Assembly: GCA_049509915.1 (NCBI GenBank)
Contig: JBEKZL010000154.1
Coordinates: 1 to 20,112, forward strand
From: JBEKYD01 sp049509915
GTDB lineage: Bacteria; Acidobacteriota; Terriglobia; Bryobacterales; Bryobacteraceae
Direction of reading: 5' to 3'
Length of the DNA: 20,112 nucleotides
The notes beneath the pieces were generated by a model. That model made no database searches. It saw only the letters and a program-made list of their open reading frames with translations, and was not told where the DNA came from. Positions 1 through 7,680 of this stretch are shown here, one piece after another (within the stretch, counting starts at the first letter, position 1; the number at the start of each line of letters is the position of its first letter). Both the position numbers and the translations under genes were made by a program.

Positions 1-4
1 GCAT

Positions 5-778
5 ATGGCACAAAATAAGCAGACCGGCGCCGGCAATTCGCCCCCGCCAAATCCGAAAGGCGGCACGGCCGGCGCGAGTCAGACCGGCAACACACCCACC
101 GCAAGCGAGCTCGTGCAAACGTCCTGGGCCACGTCGGTGGATGCCCAAACCGCGCAGCAGTTCACCGGGCTTACAGGTATTCGCCAGGCTCGGACAAACC
201 AGCTTCAGCGACAGGTGACCTCGCTTACGAAAGCCTATGGCGCCAGCGATCCGCGCACGGTGGCCGCTCAAGCCTCTTTCAGCACGCAACAGACATTCGC
301 TACCCGGCTGGGGATGGCGAGCGCGACAACTTCCACTACCGCGCCGACCGCCCCGGCGAACGGCTGGGTGGTGTACGGACGAGTGCTCCACGCGGATTCG
401 ACGGCGGCGCCGCAACTCACGGTCTTCCTGGCCGACGAATGCCGGGCGTGGCTGCAGAAATATGCCTTCGCGTTCACGGATCAGACCGGCTATTTCACAC
501 TCAGCTATGCTCCGCCGGCTCAGCACGGCGAAAAGAAAACTCACCACGCGGTGGAGAGAGAGGCTGAAAAAGCCACCGAAAAGGCACCTGAGTCCGTCAG
601 TGCTTACCTCGAAGTGTCGAATGCGGCGTGCAAGCTGATGTATATGGATGCCGCCCCGATGTCGATCGCGGTTGGCGCGGTGGTGAATCGCGACATTGTA
701 CTATCGGCCGAAGTCCCGCTGGGGACGCCGCCTTGTGAACCGGGCGCACCCCCTGCGGTGCCGCCCGCCAAGAAGTAG
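5..778 (+). CDS. Hypothetical protein with carboxypeptidase-regulatory-like beta domain, eCIS-associated context
   Basis: 257 aa if it starts at the ATG at 5; the frame stays open to the window edge, so the true start could lie further left. Residues 1-50 are a Gly/Pro/Thr/Ser-rich disordered head. Residues 51-110 are Gln/Thr/Ala-rich and probably helical. Residues 120-170 (GWVVYGRVLHADSTAAPQLT, later FTDQTGYFTLSYAPP) have the pattern of a carboxypeptidase-regulatory-like (transthyretin-type) beta sandwich. After a charged Lys/Glu helix (175-192) a short beta-rich tail ends in a Pro-rich sequence. No signal peptide is visible. The stop lies 4 bases before the DUF4157 gene, so the two are very likely co-transcribed. 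The exact function is unknown. A structural or cargo-related protein of an injection-system locus is an inference from the neighbour only. Confidence 0.75.
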   Translation: MAQNKQTGAGNSPPPNPKGGTAGASQTGNTPTASELVQTSWATSVDAQTAQQFTGLTGIRQARTNQLQRQVTSLTKAYGASDPRTVAAQASFSTQQTFATRLGMASATTSTTAPTAPANGWVVYGRVLHADSTAAPQLTVFLADECRAWLQKYAFAFTDQTGYFTLSYAPPAQHGEKKTHHAVEREAEKATEKAPESVSAYLEVSNAACKLMYMDAAPMSIAVGAVVNRDIVLSAEVPLGTPPCEPGAPPAVPPAKK

Positions 779-782
779 CGTT

Positions 783-1934
783 ATGCTGGCTGTCGCTCAA
801 TCCGCGTCGAAAGAGTCCGCCGCGTTGCGTCCGGCGAAATTGCCGGCCGTCGTGGCTGCGATCGATTCGACCGTTGAGACTCGCATTCTGCAGCGGAAAA
901 CCTGTCCGTGCGGGGGAGGATGTCCACGTTGCCAGGCAGCCCGTCTTCCTGGCGAGGGAAACTTGCAGGCGAAGCTTAGACTGAGTCAGCCCGGAGACCC
1001 CGCGGAGCTGGAAGCCGACCAGGTGGCGGAAGCGGTAGTGAGCGGCCGGCAATTTCAAGAAACCGGAGGATGGCCGCCGAACTCCGCTCCGGCGGGGTCA
1101 TCCGTTCAGCGCAAATGCGCCGCTTGCGAGAAGGAAGACGAGGAACAAGAGGTGCATCGCAAGGCCGATGACACCGTCGCGCGCGAGGCGGCGCCGGAGG
1201 AGAAATCGGCGGCGGCGCGAATCGTCGATGATGACGTCCGCGAGCTTTCTGCCGGGCAGATGCGCAAGAGCGACTTTCTGTCCGCGCTGCGCCAAGCCCT
1301 CTGCCAGACCGTGGATGAAGCGTTGAAAGGCACGTCCCGCTCCACCGATGGCTGCCCCTGGATCGAACGGCTGTTCGCCGCGTATGCGTCCCAAAGCAGC
1401 AGCGACGTGGAAGCCGCCGTCCGGCGCTATGTGCCCAAGGCGGCTTCCGTCCAGTCCGCCGCGGGCTACATTTCGCTCATCCTCGCGCGCGTCGGCCGCG
1501 CCGCTGCGGTCTGGGCCAAGACGGGGCAGGTTACCGGGCTGCCGGAAGGGTTTTCCGCAGGCTCCGCGACGGGGCCAACGGCTGCCAAACCCGCGGCGGC
1601 GGCGCCGGAACAGGTTTCGTTCAAGACTCGCGATGGGGCTCAGGCGCCCGCGACCGACGCCACAGCCGTTCGCTCTCAACTCGGTGGCGGAAGTCCCATG
1701 GAAAGCGGCGTCCGGTCGCGCATGGAGAGCGCATTCGGGATGGACTTTTCAGCGGTGCGCGTTCATACCGATGCCGCCGGCGCCAATCTTTCCGACCGGT
1801 TGAGCGCGCGCGCTTTCACCGTCGGCAGCGATATCGCAGTATCGGCCCGGCACTCCCTGGGGCGACGCGCTGATGGCTCACGAACTGGCGCACGTAGTGC
1901 AGCAAGGCCACGCACAGCCCGGCGCCGTGCCTGA
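783..1934 (+). CDS. DUF4157 (eCIS-associated) protein, 5' part of a frameshifted gene
   Basis: I start it at the ATG at 783, directly after the upstream stop, and not at the GTG/TTG-type starts inside the upstream gene. Landmarks typical of eCIS-associated DUF4157 proteins appear in order: a CPCGGGCPRC knuckle (about residues 40-49), LRLSQPGDPAELEADQVAEA (about 65-84), QRKCAACEKEDEE (about 110-122), and then the start of DUF4157 at about 306 (SRMESAFGMDFSAVRVHTDA, ARAFTVGSDIA). The domain should continue to a HELAHVVQQ zinc-protease-like helix. In this frame it instead runs into a meaningless Arg-rich tail and stops at 1934. The missing helix is in the next frame from 1837 onward. The gene is therefore broken near 1836-1851, or the assembly has lost bases there. 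Confidence 0.8.
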   Translation: MLAVAQSASKESAALRPAKLPAVVAAIDSTVETRILQRKTCPCGGGCPRCQAARLPGEGNLQAKLRLSQPGDPAELEADQVAEAVVSGRQFQETGGWPPNSAPAGSSVQRKCAACEKEDEEQEVHRKADDTVAREAAPEEKSAAARIVDDDVRELSAGQMRKSDFLSALRQALCQTVDEALKGTSRSTDGCPWIERLFAAYASQSSSDVEAAVRRYVPKAASVQSAAGYISLILARVGRAAAVWAKTGQVTGLPEGFSAGSATGPTAAKPAAAAPEQVSFKTRDGAQAPATDATAVRSQLGGGSPMESGVRSRMESAFGMDFSAVRVHTDAAGANLSDRLSARAFTVGSDIAVSARHSLGRRADGSRTGARSAARPRTARRRA

Positions 1935-3396
1935 AGCCGGGTCCGGGCCGGAGGCCTCGTTCGAATCCGATGCCGACCGCGCCGCGCTCGGCGCCACACT
2001 TTCCCTGTGGGACCGCGCTCGCTCGGGAATCGGCGGAATCGCCGGCCGCATTCTGCCGCGGCTCAAGTCTGGGCTTCAAGTGCAACGCTGCCGGCGCAGT
2101 GTGAAGAAGTGTCCTGCGGACAAACACTGGGGCGTGGTGGGAGAAGGACTCGGTCTTGGATCGGTAGGGTGCGTGTGTGTATGGAAGTGCCTCTCCGGCG
2201 CTCCTCCCAAGGAAGACTACGTGCCGCCCGCGCAGGACACGGTTTCCTGTCCGCCGGACGTCTACTGCGAGGGCCCTCCGCCCGTGGAGGTCGTGGGTGA
2301 CGATTATCAGAAGGTCGAAAAAGGGCAGGAGCAAGCCCCAAGCCAGGTAATCGGGTACGGCGCTCATATGACGCCAATGACCGGCGCCAAAGTATGCGGC
2401 TGCCTTCCGCTCGATATCGAAGGCGGGGAGTCTACCAGCTCCGCCCTGGTTCCCACCGGTTTCGACCCCACCGATCTCTACACTGGCCCCATGCCTGGCG
2501 GGGGGCACGCCCCGGGGGTGCCCGAAACGCGCGGGCTCGAACCCGAAGCCATCCGGGAGTCGGTACACACTGAGACTGAGGCGCGGGAACCGGTCAGAGG
2601 AGCTTTGGGAGAACGGGTCAACGAGCCCGCAACCGTGTCGACCGGTCCGCCCAAGCCTGCGCTCGAAAGGCTGGGAGAGTATAACCAGGAAATATCGGGC
2701 TCGCCCGAGCTGAAGCAATGGCAAGACCAGATCGAGAAGCTGCGAACCACCGATCCGGCCAAAGCGGAGCAGGAGGCGGCCAGCCTGGTGCGCACGGCTC
2801 AAGCGGCACGAAACAATGCCGCCAGGGCCGCCGGGCAAACCGCCGGGGGCGACGATCCGATATTCACCCTGGGCGTGGGCAAAGACCGAGCCGCGAGGAT
2901 TCAGTCCGGCGAACAGAACTTTGTGGTGGATCGCCGCTTGACGTTCGATGTCGACGAGGTACTTCCCGTCGGTGCGCCCGACATCAAGCCACAGCGGGCT
3001 GTGGCCCGGGCCACTAGTGCGGAGAACCGCCAGTTGCTGGATCCGAATACGAACCAGCGAACCAAGGGCTTGGGCATCGACCCGCGCGAGTTGCCGCAGA
3101 ATCGAACCCCCCGAGAGCCGGTTTCGGTCACTACCGATCCGCATGCTCTGCTCACCAGGCGATTCAGCGAGGTTCACGAACTTCAGCGCATTTTCGACCG
3201 CGCGGTCGCTTCGGTCAACGAGCCACAGCGGCTGACGCCGACTCAGTTGAAGGCCAGGATCAATGCCGAGACGCGGCGAATCATCACGGAAGACCCTGGG
3301 CCGGACGCGGCGGCGGTGCGCAAGGCGTTGGGGGATCTGGGGTTCGTGCGCGAGCCGGGCATCGGGTGGGTGATGACGAAAGGTCCGGCGCAATAG
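1873..3396 (+). CDS. DUF4157 protein, 3' part (HELAH helix plus variable C-terminal region)
   Basis: This is the continuation of the gene starting at 783, in another frame. Family-like sequence begins before the first ATG, at 1837 (QYRPGTPWGDAL), and runs into MAHELAHVVQQGHAQPG, the conserved DUF4157 HExxH-type helix. The ATG at 1873 lies inside the domain, so it is not a credible natural start. After the domain come ESDADRAALGATLS and the tail LKSGLQVQRC. Next is a Cys-rich stretch at about 2080-2410 (CRRSVKKCPADKHW, GCVCVWKC, CPPDVYC, VCGCLP), a Pro/Glu-rich linker, a charged helical segment (2640-2830) and a C-terminal domain of about 180 residues ending FVREPGIGWVMTKGPAQ, which I do not recognise. 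In this family the region after DUF4157 is often a variable, toxin-like cargo. That function is an inference here. Confidence 0.75.
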   Translation: MAHELAHVVQQGHAQPGAVPEAGSGPEASFESDADRAALGATLSLWDRARSGIGGIAGRILPRLKSGLQVQRCRRSVKKCPADKHWGVVGEGLGLGSVGCVCVWKCLSGAPPKEDYVPPAQDTVSCPPDVYCEGPPPVEVVGDDYQKVEKGQEQAPSQVIGYGAHMTPMTGAKVCGCLPLDIEGGESTSSALVPTGFDPTDLYTGPMPGGGHAPGVPETRGLEPEAIRESVHTETEAREPVRGALGERVNEPATVSTGPPKPALERLGEYNQEISGSPELKQWQDQIEKLRTTDPAKAEQEAASLVRTAQAARNNAARAAGQTAGGDDPIFTLGVGKDRAARIQSGEQNFVVDRRLTFDVDEVLPVGAPDIKPQRAVARATSAENRQLLDPNTNQRTKGLGIDPRELPQNRTPREPVSVTTDPHALLTRRFSEVHELQRIFDRAVASVNEPQRLTPTQLKARINAETRRIITEDPGPDAAAVRKALGDLGFVREPGIGWVMTKGPAQ

Positions 3397-3405
3397 GAAA
3401 AATAT

Positions 3406-4584
3406 ATGCGCAACGGCCAGTCGGCCTTTCGATTCTTCGGGCTGATAGGGTTCGCCATGGCCTACGCGCTGGCAGCCGGACTGGCCCGGCACGCCGGTCT
3501 CTCCGTGTGGATGGTTACGGCGCTTGCCGTATCGGGCGCCATCGCTTTCCTGGCGCTCGCCATGGTGACCAAGATTGTCACCGGCGCCGAATCGCTCACT
3601 TACTATCATCACCAGGCGGCGGTCCTCCTGACGGCTGCACTGGCGCTTTCCGGGCTTCGCGCGCCGTTACTGCCGTATCTCGATATTTCCGCCCTTGGTA
3701 TCGGCGTCTTTCTGGCATTCGGCCGGATCGGCTGCCTCAAAGCAGGATGCTGCCATGGTCTTCCGTGCCCGCATGGCGTGCGGTACCCCAGACATCACCT
3801 CGATTCCGGTTTTCCCCGGCATTTGGTGGAAGTAGCGCTTTTCCCGGTTCAGGCGGTGGAATCGCTAGGCGTACTGGGGATTGTCGGCCTGGGCACTCTG
3901 CAGGTTATCACCCGCTGCCCACCGGGTTCGGCTCTTTCGTCGTATCTTGTCGCATACGCCTTCCTCCGATTCCTCCTGGAGTTCTTCCGGGGCGGCACGG
4001 ACCGCCGTTTTCTGTGGGGTTTCTCCGAGGCGCAATGGACATCTTTCGCGATCGTCTGCGCCACCGTCGGTTTGGAGGCTCAAGGGGCGTTGCCGTTCGA
4101 AATGTGGCATACGTTCGCCGTAGTCGCCATGGCGCTCGTGACCATCGCTTTGCAATTTCATCCGCACTTGCGCTTCGCTCGTGGGCTTTTCGATCCCTTC
4201 CATATTGAAGAACTGGCCCAAGCTCTGGAACTCGCGTCCGATCTGGCCGCCGAAGAGCCGGCTTCGCGGACCATCCATCTCGCTGTTACGAAACTGGGAA
4301 TCCGGATCTCAGGCGGCTGTTTGGGCGAAGCGGGAACGCCGGTTCCGCATTACACCCTATCGCGCGCCGGAGGAGCGATGAGCGAGCGCACGGCCCGGCT
4401 TCTTGCCGTCTTGGCGTCTCAACTGACTCGCTCACCTAACCCGTTCAAGATCCTGCCTGGACGCAGCGGGGTTTATCATCTGGTTTTCCCGGTCGAGAGC
4501 GCGTGGGTCAGCGGAGAACCACTGCGGGAAAGCGCCCCAATCATGGACCCTTCGATCATTGCCTCTCCTCACTCCCGGAAGTGA
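3406..4584 (+). CDS. Lgt-like (prolipoprotein diacylglyceryl transferase family) membrane protein with C-terminal extension
   Basis: 392 aa, ATG preceded by AGGAAA at 3395-3400, starting 9 bases after the DUF4157 gene stop, so probably the same operon. The first ~240 residues are a chain of hydrophobic helices. GRIGCLKAGCCHG (about residues 106-118) is the Cys-rich variant of the Lgt signature seen in divergent family members. VQAVESLG and FLRFLLEFFRGG match later Lgt landmarks. Lgt transfers diacylglycerol from phosphatidylglycerol to the lipobox Cys of lipoproteins in the inner membrane. Residues ~255-392 form a soluble alpha/beta extension (FDPFHIEELAQALELASDLA onward) not found in housekeeping Lgt. 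That extension and the position next to a DUF4157 gene suggest a specialised paralogue, not the essential enzyme. Family assignment is fairly sure; activity is not. Confidence 0.75.
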   Translation: MRNGQSAFRFFGLIGFAMAYALAAGLARHAGLSVWMVTALAVSGAIAFLALAMVTKIVTGAESLTYYHHQAAVLLTAALALSGLRAPLLPYLDISALGIGVFLAFGRIGCLKAGCCHGLPCPHGVRYPRHHLDSGFPRHLVEVALFPVQAVESLGVLGIVGLGTLQVITRCPPGSALSSYLVAYAFLRFLLEFFRGGTDRRFLWGFSEAQWTSFAIVCATVGLEAQGALPFEMWHTFAVVAMALVTIALQFHPHLRFARGLFDPFHIEELAQALELASDLAAEEPASRTIHLAVTKLGIRISGGCLGEAGTPVPHYTLSRAGGAMSERTARLLAVLASQLTRSPNPFKILPGRSGVYHLVFPVESAWVSGEPLRESAPIMDPSIIASPHSRK

Positions 4585-4633
4585 GCGGACCGGGGGGTGC
4601 TTCACCGATCTGGGGATTCCGCGGTTTAGGCGC

Positions 4634-4723
4634 GGCAACCGCTCCCTTACGGTCGCGGCTCGGTTACGAACACCGCGTGTTTGCAATCGCTTACCGAGCC
4701 GCGACCGTCAGGGAGCGGTTGCC
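4634..4723. repeat. Intergenic palindromic repeat, copy 1
   Basis: Two 33-base arms (4634-4666 and 4691-4723) are inverted complements with two mismatches. They are separated by a 24-base loop that contains CCGCGTGTTTGCA. The element sits between the Lgt-like gene and the amidohydrolase. The 84-base core (4637-4720) matches the reverse complement of 14084-14167 without gaps at about 68 of 84 positions (hand count), so these are two copies of one REP-like family in opposite orientation. It could act as a transcription or mRNA-stability barrier after the upstream operon. Confidence 0.85.
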
Positions 4724-4732
4724 GGGGACCGG

Positions 4733-4761
4733 TTGTTTCCAGCGGGCGTGCGGCATACAAT
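4733..4761 (+). promoter_or_regulatory. Candidate promoter for the amidohydrolase
   Basis: TTGTTT at 4733-4738 is followed after 17 bases by TACAAT at 4756-4761, a reasonable sigma-70-type layout 27-42 bases before the possible starts of the amidohydrolase. The -35 box matches the consensus only in its first three bases. Confidence 0.4.
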
Positions 4762-4802
4762 CGAATCGGACTATTCCGGCAGCGAGGATGGGAATAAGAA
4801 AT

Positions 4803-6014
4803 ATGAATCGCAGGCGATGGATGATGCTTTCCGGGGCCGCAATGGCGCGCGGGGGCGCCGCTCAGACGCAACAGGCCCAGCGGCCCAGCCCCCCTGACGA
4901 AGAGCAGGATACCCCGGACAAGTTTTTGCTAGAAGACTACCGCCCGGAGTCTATCTACCGGGTCCCGAAAACCGAGGTCAAGAAGGCCAAATATCCGGTC
5001 ATCGATGTGCATTGCCACGGCGCCCGTCCCCCGCAACAGGTTGACGACATGGTTAAGCTGATGGACGCCGCCGGCGTGGAAAGAACCGTGATCTTCACCA
5101 GTGCGGCGACGCCGGAAAGGTTCACCGAGGTGCGTCAAGCCTACCTCAAATATCCCGGCCGTTTCGATTTGTGGTGCAGCTTCGACCTGGCCGGTGTCCA
5201 CCAGCCGGGATTTGGGCCCAATGCCGTCAAAGCGCTGGAAGAGTGCCATCGTCTGGGCGCCCTCGGTGTCGGAGAAATCAGCGATAAGGGCAGGGGCTTC
5301 GCGTCCTTCGGCGGGGCCGGACGGGCCGGCTCATCGAACCCCCCGGGGCGCGGGTTCCAGGGAAGAGGAAGCGGCTTCTCTCCGCCGAGCACTGCCCCCG
5401 CCGGTCCCCATCCGGATGATTTGCGCATGGACTCTCTATGGGATAAGTGCGCGCAGTTGGGCATGCCCGTCAATATTCACGTTTCCGACCCCATCTGGTC
5501 CTACCAGCCCATGGACCGGCACAATGACGGTCTTATGAACGGCTACACCTGGATGATCAAAGTGACGCCCGGCATGCTGGGGCACAACGAGCTGATCGAG
5601 AGTCTGGAAGCCGCGGTAAAGAAGCACCCCAAAACGATTTTCATCGCCTGCCACCTCATGAACCTGGACTACGATCTGGCGCGGCTGGGCCAGATCTTCG
5701 ACCGGAATCCGAATCTCTATGGCGACATCTCGGCTCGCTTTGGAGAGCTTGCTCCCATCCCGCGATTCGTGTCCCAGTTCATTCAGAAATACCAGGACCG
5801 GGTGCTCTACGGGACGGACATGGGCTACAACGAGCGCATGCTTGGCACGACTTTCCGCATCCTGGAAACCCACGACGAGCACTTCTACGTACATGAGCTC
5901 TTCAACTACCACTGGCCGCTCTATGGCTTCGGTCTGCCTGACGACACGTTGAAGAAGGTTTACGCGGACAACGCCCGCGAGGTCTTCAAGAAGGCACGGG
6001 GCAACGCGGCGTAA
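4803..6014 (+). CDS. Secreted amidohydrolase-family (Amidohydro_2, TIM-barrel) protein
   Basis: 403 aa from the ATG at 4803; an in-frame ATG at 4788 is the alternative. Earlier in-frame codons would read through the palindromic repeat and the candidate promoter. The N-terminus MNRRRWMMLSGAAMARGGAA looks like a short twin-arginine-type signal peptide. Metal-binding landmarks of the amidohydrolase superfamily are visible: VIDVHCHG (H70 and H72), VNIHVSDP, FIACHLMN, and YGTDMGY with the late Asp. The layout resembles PF04909 metal-dependent hydrolases or decarboxylases; the substrate is unknown. Between GEISDKGRG and DLRMDSLWDKC there is a Gly/Ser/Pro-rich insertion of about 35 residues (about 165-200) that looks disordered. 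The stop is embedded in a small GCGGC/GCCGC hairpin (6006-6020). Confidence 0.88.
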   Translation: MNRRRWMMLSGAAMARGGAAQTQQAQRPSPPDEEQDTPDKFLLEDYRPESIYRVPKTEVKKAKYPVIDVHCHGARPPQQVDDMVKLMDAAGVERTVIFTSAATPERFTEVRQAYLKYPGRFDLWCSFDLAGVHQPGFGPNAVKALEECHRLGALGVGEISDKGRGFASFGGAGRAGSSNPPGRGFQGRGSGFSPPSTAPAGPHPDDLRMDSLWDKCAQLGMPVNIHVSDPIWSYQPMDRHNDGLMNGYTWMIKVTPGMLGHNELIESLEAAVKKHPKTIFIACHLMNLDYDLARLGQIFDRNPNLYGDISARFGELAPIPRFVSQFIQKYQDRVLYGTDMGYNERMLGTTFRILETHDEHFYVHELFNYHWPLYGFGLPDDTLKKVYADNAREVFKKARGNAA

Positions 6015-6134
6015 AGCCGCTCCCGGCTGTGTGGTTGGCACGCGGCTCTACACGGCATCGCAGCGCGGCAGGGTGCGACGAGCCGTGGCCTGGGGTTCCG
6101 TATAATGGCAGAGGCGCTCCGCCGGGGGACGGTC

Positions 6135-6335
6135 ATGGCAGGCGAGGGTCCAAAGGACGTAACCCGACTCCTGGTGGCATGGAGCAACGGGGACCGGGCG
6201 GCACTCGATGCGCTCGTGCCCCTTATCTATGCGGAACTGCACCGGCTGGCGAGCCGCTCGATGCGCCGCGAGGGACCTGGAAGTGGAGAAGAGCATGGGC
6301 AGGGGACAAGATTTTGGGGCTTCATCTCTTTCTGA
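6135..6335 (+). pseudogene. ECF sigma factor remnant (N-terminal fragment)
   Basis: The frame reads VTRLLVAWSNGDRAALDALV, then PLIYAELHRLASRSMRREGPG. This is the start of region 2 of the ECF sigma factors common in Acidobacteria and Planctomycetes. The family sequence should continue with a HTLQPTALVNEAYLRL-like stretch. Here homology ends at about 6281 and the frame runs into unrelated sequence (SGEEHGQGTRFWGFISF), stopping just past the 3' end of the photolyase gene. Regions 2.3-4 are absent, so no working sigma factor can be made. TATAAT at 6101-6106 may be its old -10 box. An in-frame ATG at 6105 overlaps that box, so I prefer 6135 as the start. Confidence 0.7.
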
Positions 6336-7680
6336 TGCTCTCGATCGCCGCCAAGGCGCGCTCGCGGGCCTCGCCGTGGTCGACGATTGGAAGGGGATGC
6401 TGCGACTCTGGAACCCAGCGCCGGATATAGCCGCCGCCGGGATCGAACTTTTCTTTCTGAATGGCCGGGTTCAAGATTCGAAAGTACGGTGCCGCATCAG
6501 CGCCGCAGCCCGCAACCCATTGCCAGCCGAGTGTGTTGTTTGCCAGATCCGCGTCTACCAGAGTGTCCCAGAACCAGGCTGCGCCCGCTTGCCAATCGAT
6601 CAGCAAGTGCTTTGCCAGGAATGATGCGGCGACCATCCGCACCCGGTTGTGCATCCAGCCGGTGTGCCACAATTCGCGCATACCAGCGTCCACTAGCGGG
6701 TAGCCGGTATTGCCACGTTTCCAGGCCTTGAAGTGCTCCGGATGCATCCGCCAAGGGAAGACAGAGAATTCCTGCCGAAGTGCCTGGTGCGGCGATTGCC
6801 GATTGTGATAGAGCAAATGGTACGCAAATTCGCGCCATCCAAGTTGCCTGAGGTATGCCTCGCAAGCTGCGTGGTGACGGTTCGCCACGCCGAGGATCGC
6901 GCGTTGAATCTCGCCGGGACTGATCTCGCCGAAGTGCAGGTGTGGAGACAGCCGCGATGTGCCCACCAGGCCCGGCTTGTCGCGATTCACCGGATATTCC
7001 GCCAGGGCTTCCCGCAGGAAGCGCTGCAGTTGGCGCCTGGCCCCCGATTCGCCAGGCTGCCAAACCTGACGGAAGTCCCCCGCCCAATCCACTGCCGACT
7101 CTAACGAGAGTTCCGAAAGAGCCAATGAGTGCGGCCACTTTTCAGGCGGGGCGACACACTGGGGTGCTTGCTCGCAGACGGCTGCCAAGGGCTTGATCAG
7201 GCACGCTTGCCAGAACGGCTTGAAGACCCGGAAGGGCTGTTCGCTGCTGTTGCGAATGGTCCACGGTTCGAACAGCAGGCTGCCATTGAAGCTCTCGGCG
7301 ATCACACCCCTCTCGCGCAGCTTCGACTTTACTTCGCAGTCGCGGGCAACGGCCGCGGGCTCATAACGGCGATTCCACAGAACTGCCGAAGCTCCCGATT
7401 CCGCCGCCAGCCTGTTCAACGCCGCTGCCGTCGGTCCACGGCCAATAATCAGCCGCGAGCCGCGCTTCTCCAATTCCGCGTTGAGGCTGGCCAGCGAGCG
7501 GTGCAACCACCAGCGCGAGGCGGCGCCCGGTGGCCAGTCCCCTTCTTCCTCAGGCGCCCAGATGAACACCGGAATTACCGGCGAACGACGTTCCAAGGCT
7601 GCGGACAGCGCTGGGTTGTCCGCGATGCGCAGATCCTGCCGAAACCAGAGTAACGTAGGCTTAGCGCCGAAGTCGGTCAC
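6322..7680 (-). CDS. phrB: Deoxyribodipyrimidine (CPD class I) photolyase
   Basis: 452 aa, GTG start at 7680 with a strong AAGGAG ribosome binding site 4 bases upstream. It repairs cyclobutane pyrimidine dimers with blue light, using FAD and an antenna chromophore. The N-terminal Rossmann antenna domain opens with TLLWFRQDLRIADNPAL. The FAD domain shows TSRLSPHLHFGEIS (241-254), GYPLVDAGMRELWHTGWMHN (326-345) and DADLANNTLGWQW (376-388). The three Trp residues of the electron-transfer chain align with E. coli W306, W359 and W382 as W310, W363 and W386, with no gaps between them. The length is close to normal (E. coli 472). It appears intact although the sequences on both sides are gene remnants. 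The GTG start overlaps the TGA of the degraded upstream gene (GTGA), so the two were once translationally coupled. Confidence 0.95.
   Translation of the reverse strand: MTDFGAKPTLLWFRQDLRIADNPALSAALERRSPVIPVFIWAPEEEGDWPPGAASRWWLHRSLASLNAELEKRGSRLIIGRGPTAAALNRLAAESGASAVLWNRRYEPAAVARDCEVKSKLRERGVIAESFNGSLLFEPWTIRNSSEQPFRVFKPFWQACLIKPLAAVCEQAPQCVAPPEKWPHSLALSELSLESAVDWAGDFRQVWQPGESGARRQLQRFLREALAEYPVNRDKPGLVGTSRLSPHLHFGEISPGEIQRAILGVANRHHAACEAYLRQLGWREFAYHLLYHNRQSPHQALRQEFSVFPWRMHPEHFKAWKRGNTGYPLVDAGMRELWHTGWMHNRVRMVAASFLAKHLLIDWQAGAAWFWDTLVDADLANNTLGWQWVAGCGADAAPYFRILNPAIQKEKFDPGGGYIRRWVPESQHPLPIVDHGEARERALAAIESIRKR

Noticed and set aside
1836..1875. Programmed ribosomal frameshift joining the two DUF4157 frames
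   Set aside because: No slippery heptamer or downstream pseudoknot is visible, and a simple shift would leave the domain about four to five residues short. Loss of a 14-base unit fits better.
1816..3612. 598-codon minus-strand frame opposite the DUF4157 gene
   Set aside because: No domain or ribosome site, and the composition is that of an antisense shadow. The plus strand carries the HELAHVVQQ motif.
6006..6060. Third copy of the 84-bp palindromic repeat after the amidohydrolase
   Set aside because: It shares only GCCGCTCCC-like words and a 5-bp hairpin at the stop codon; arms and loop of the family are missing.
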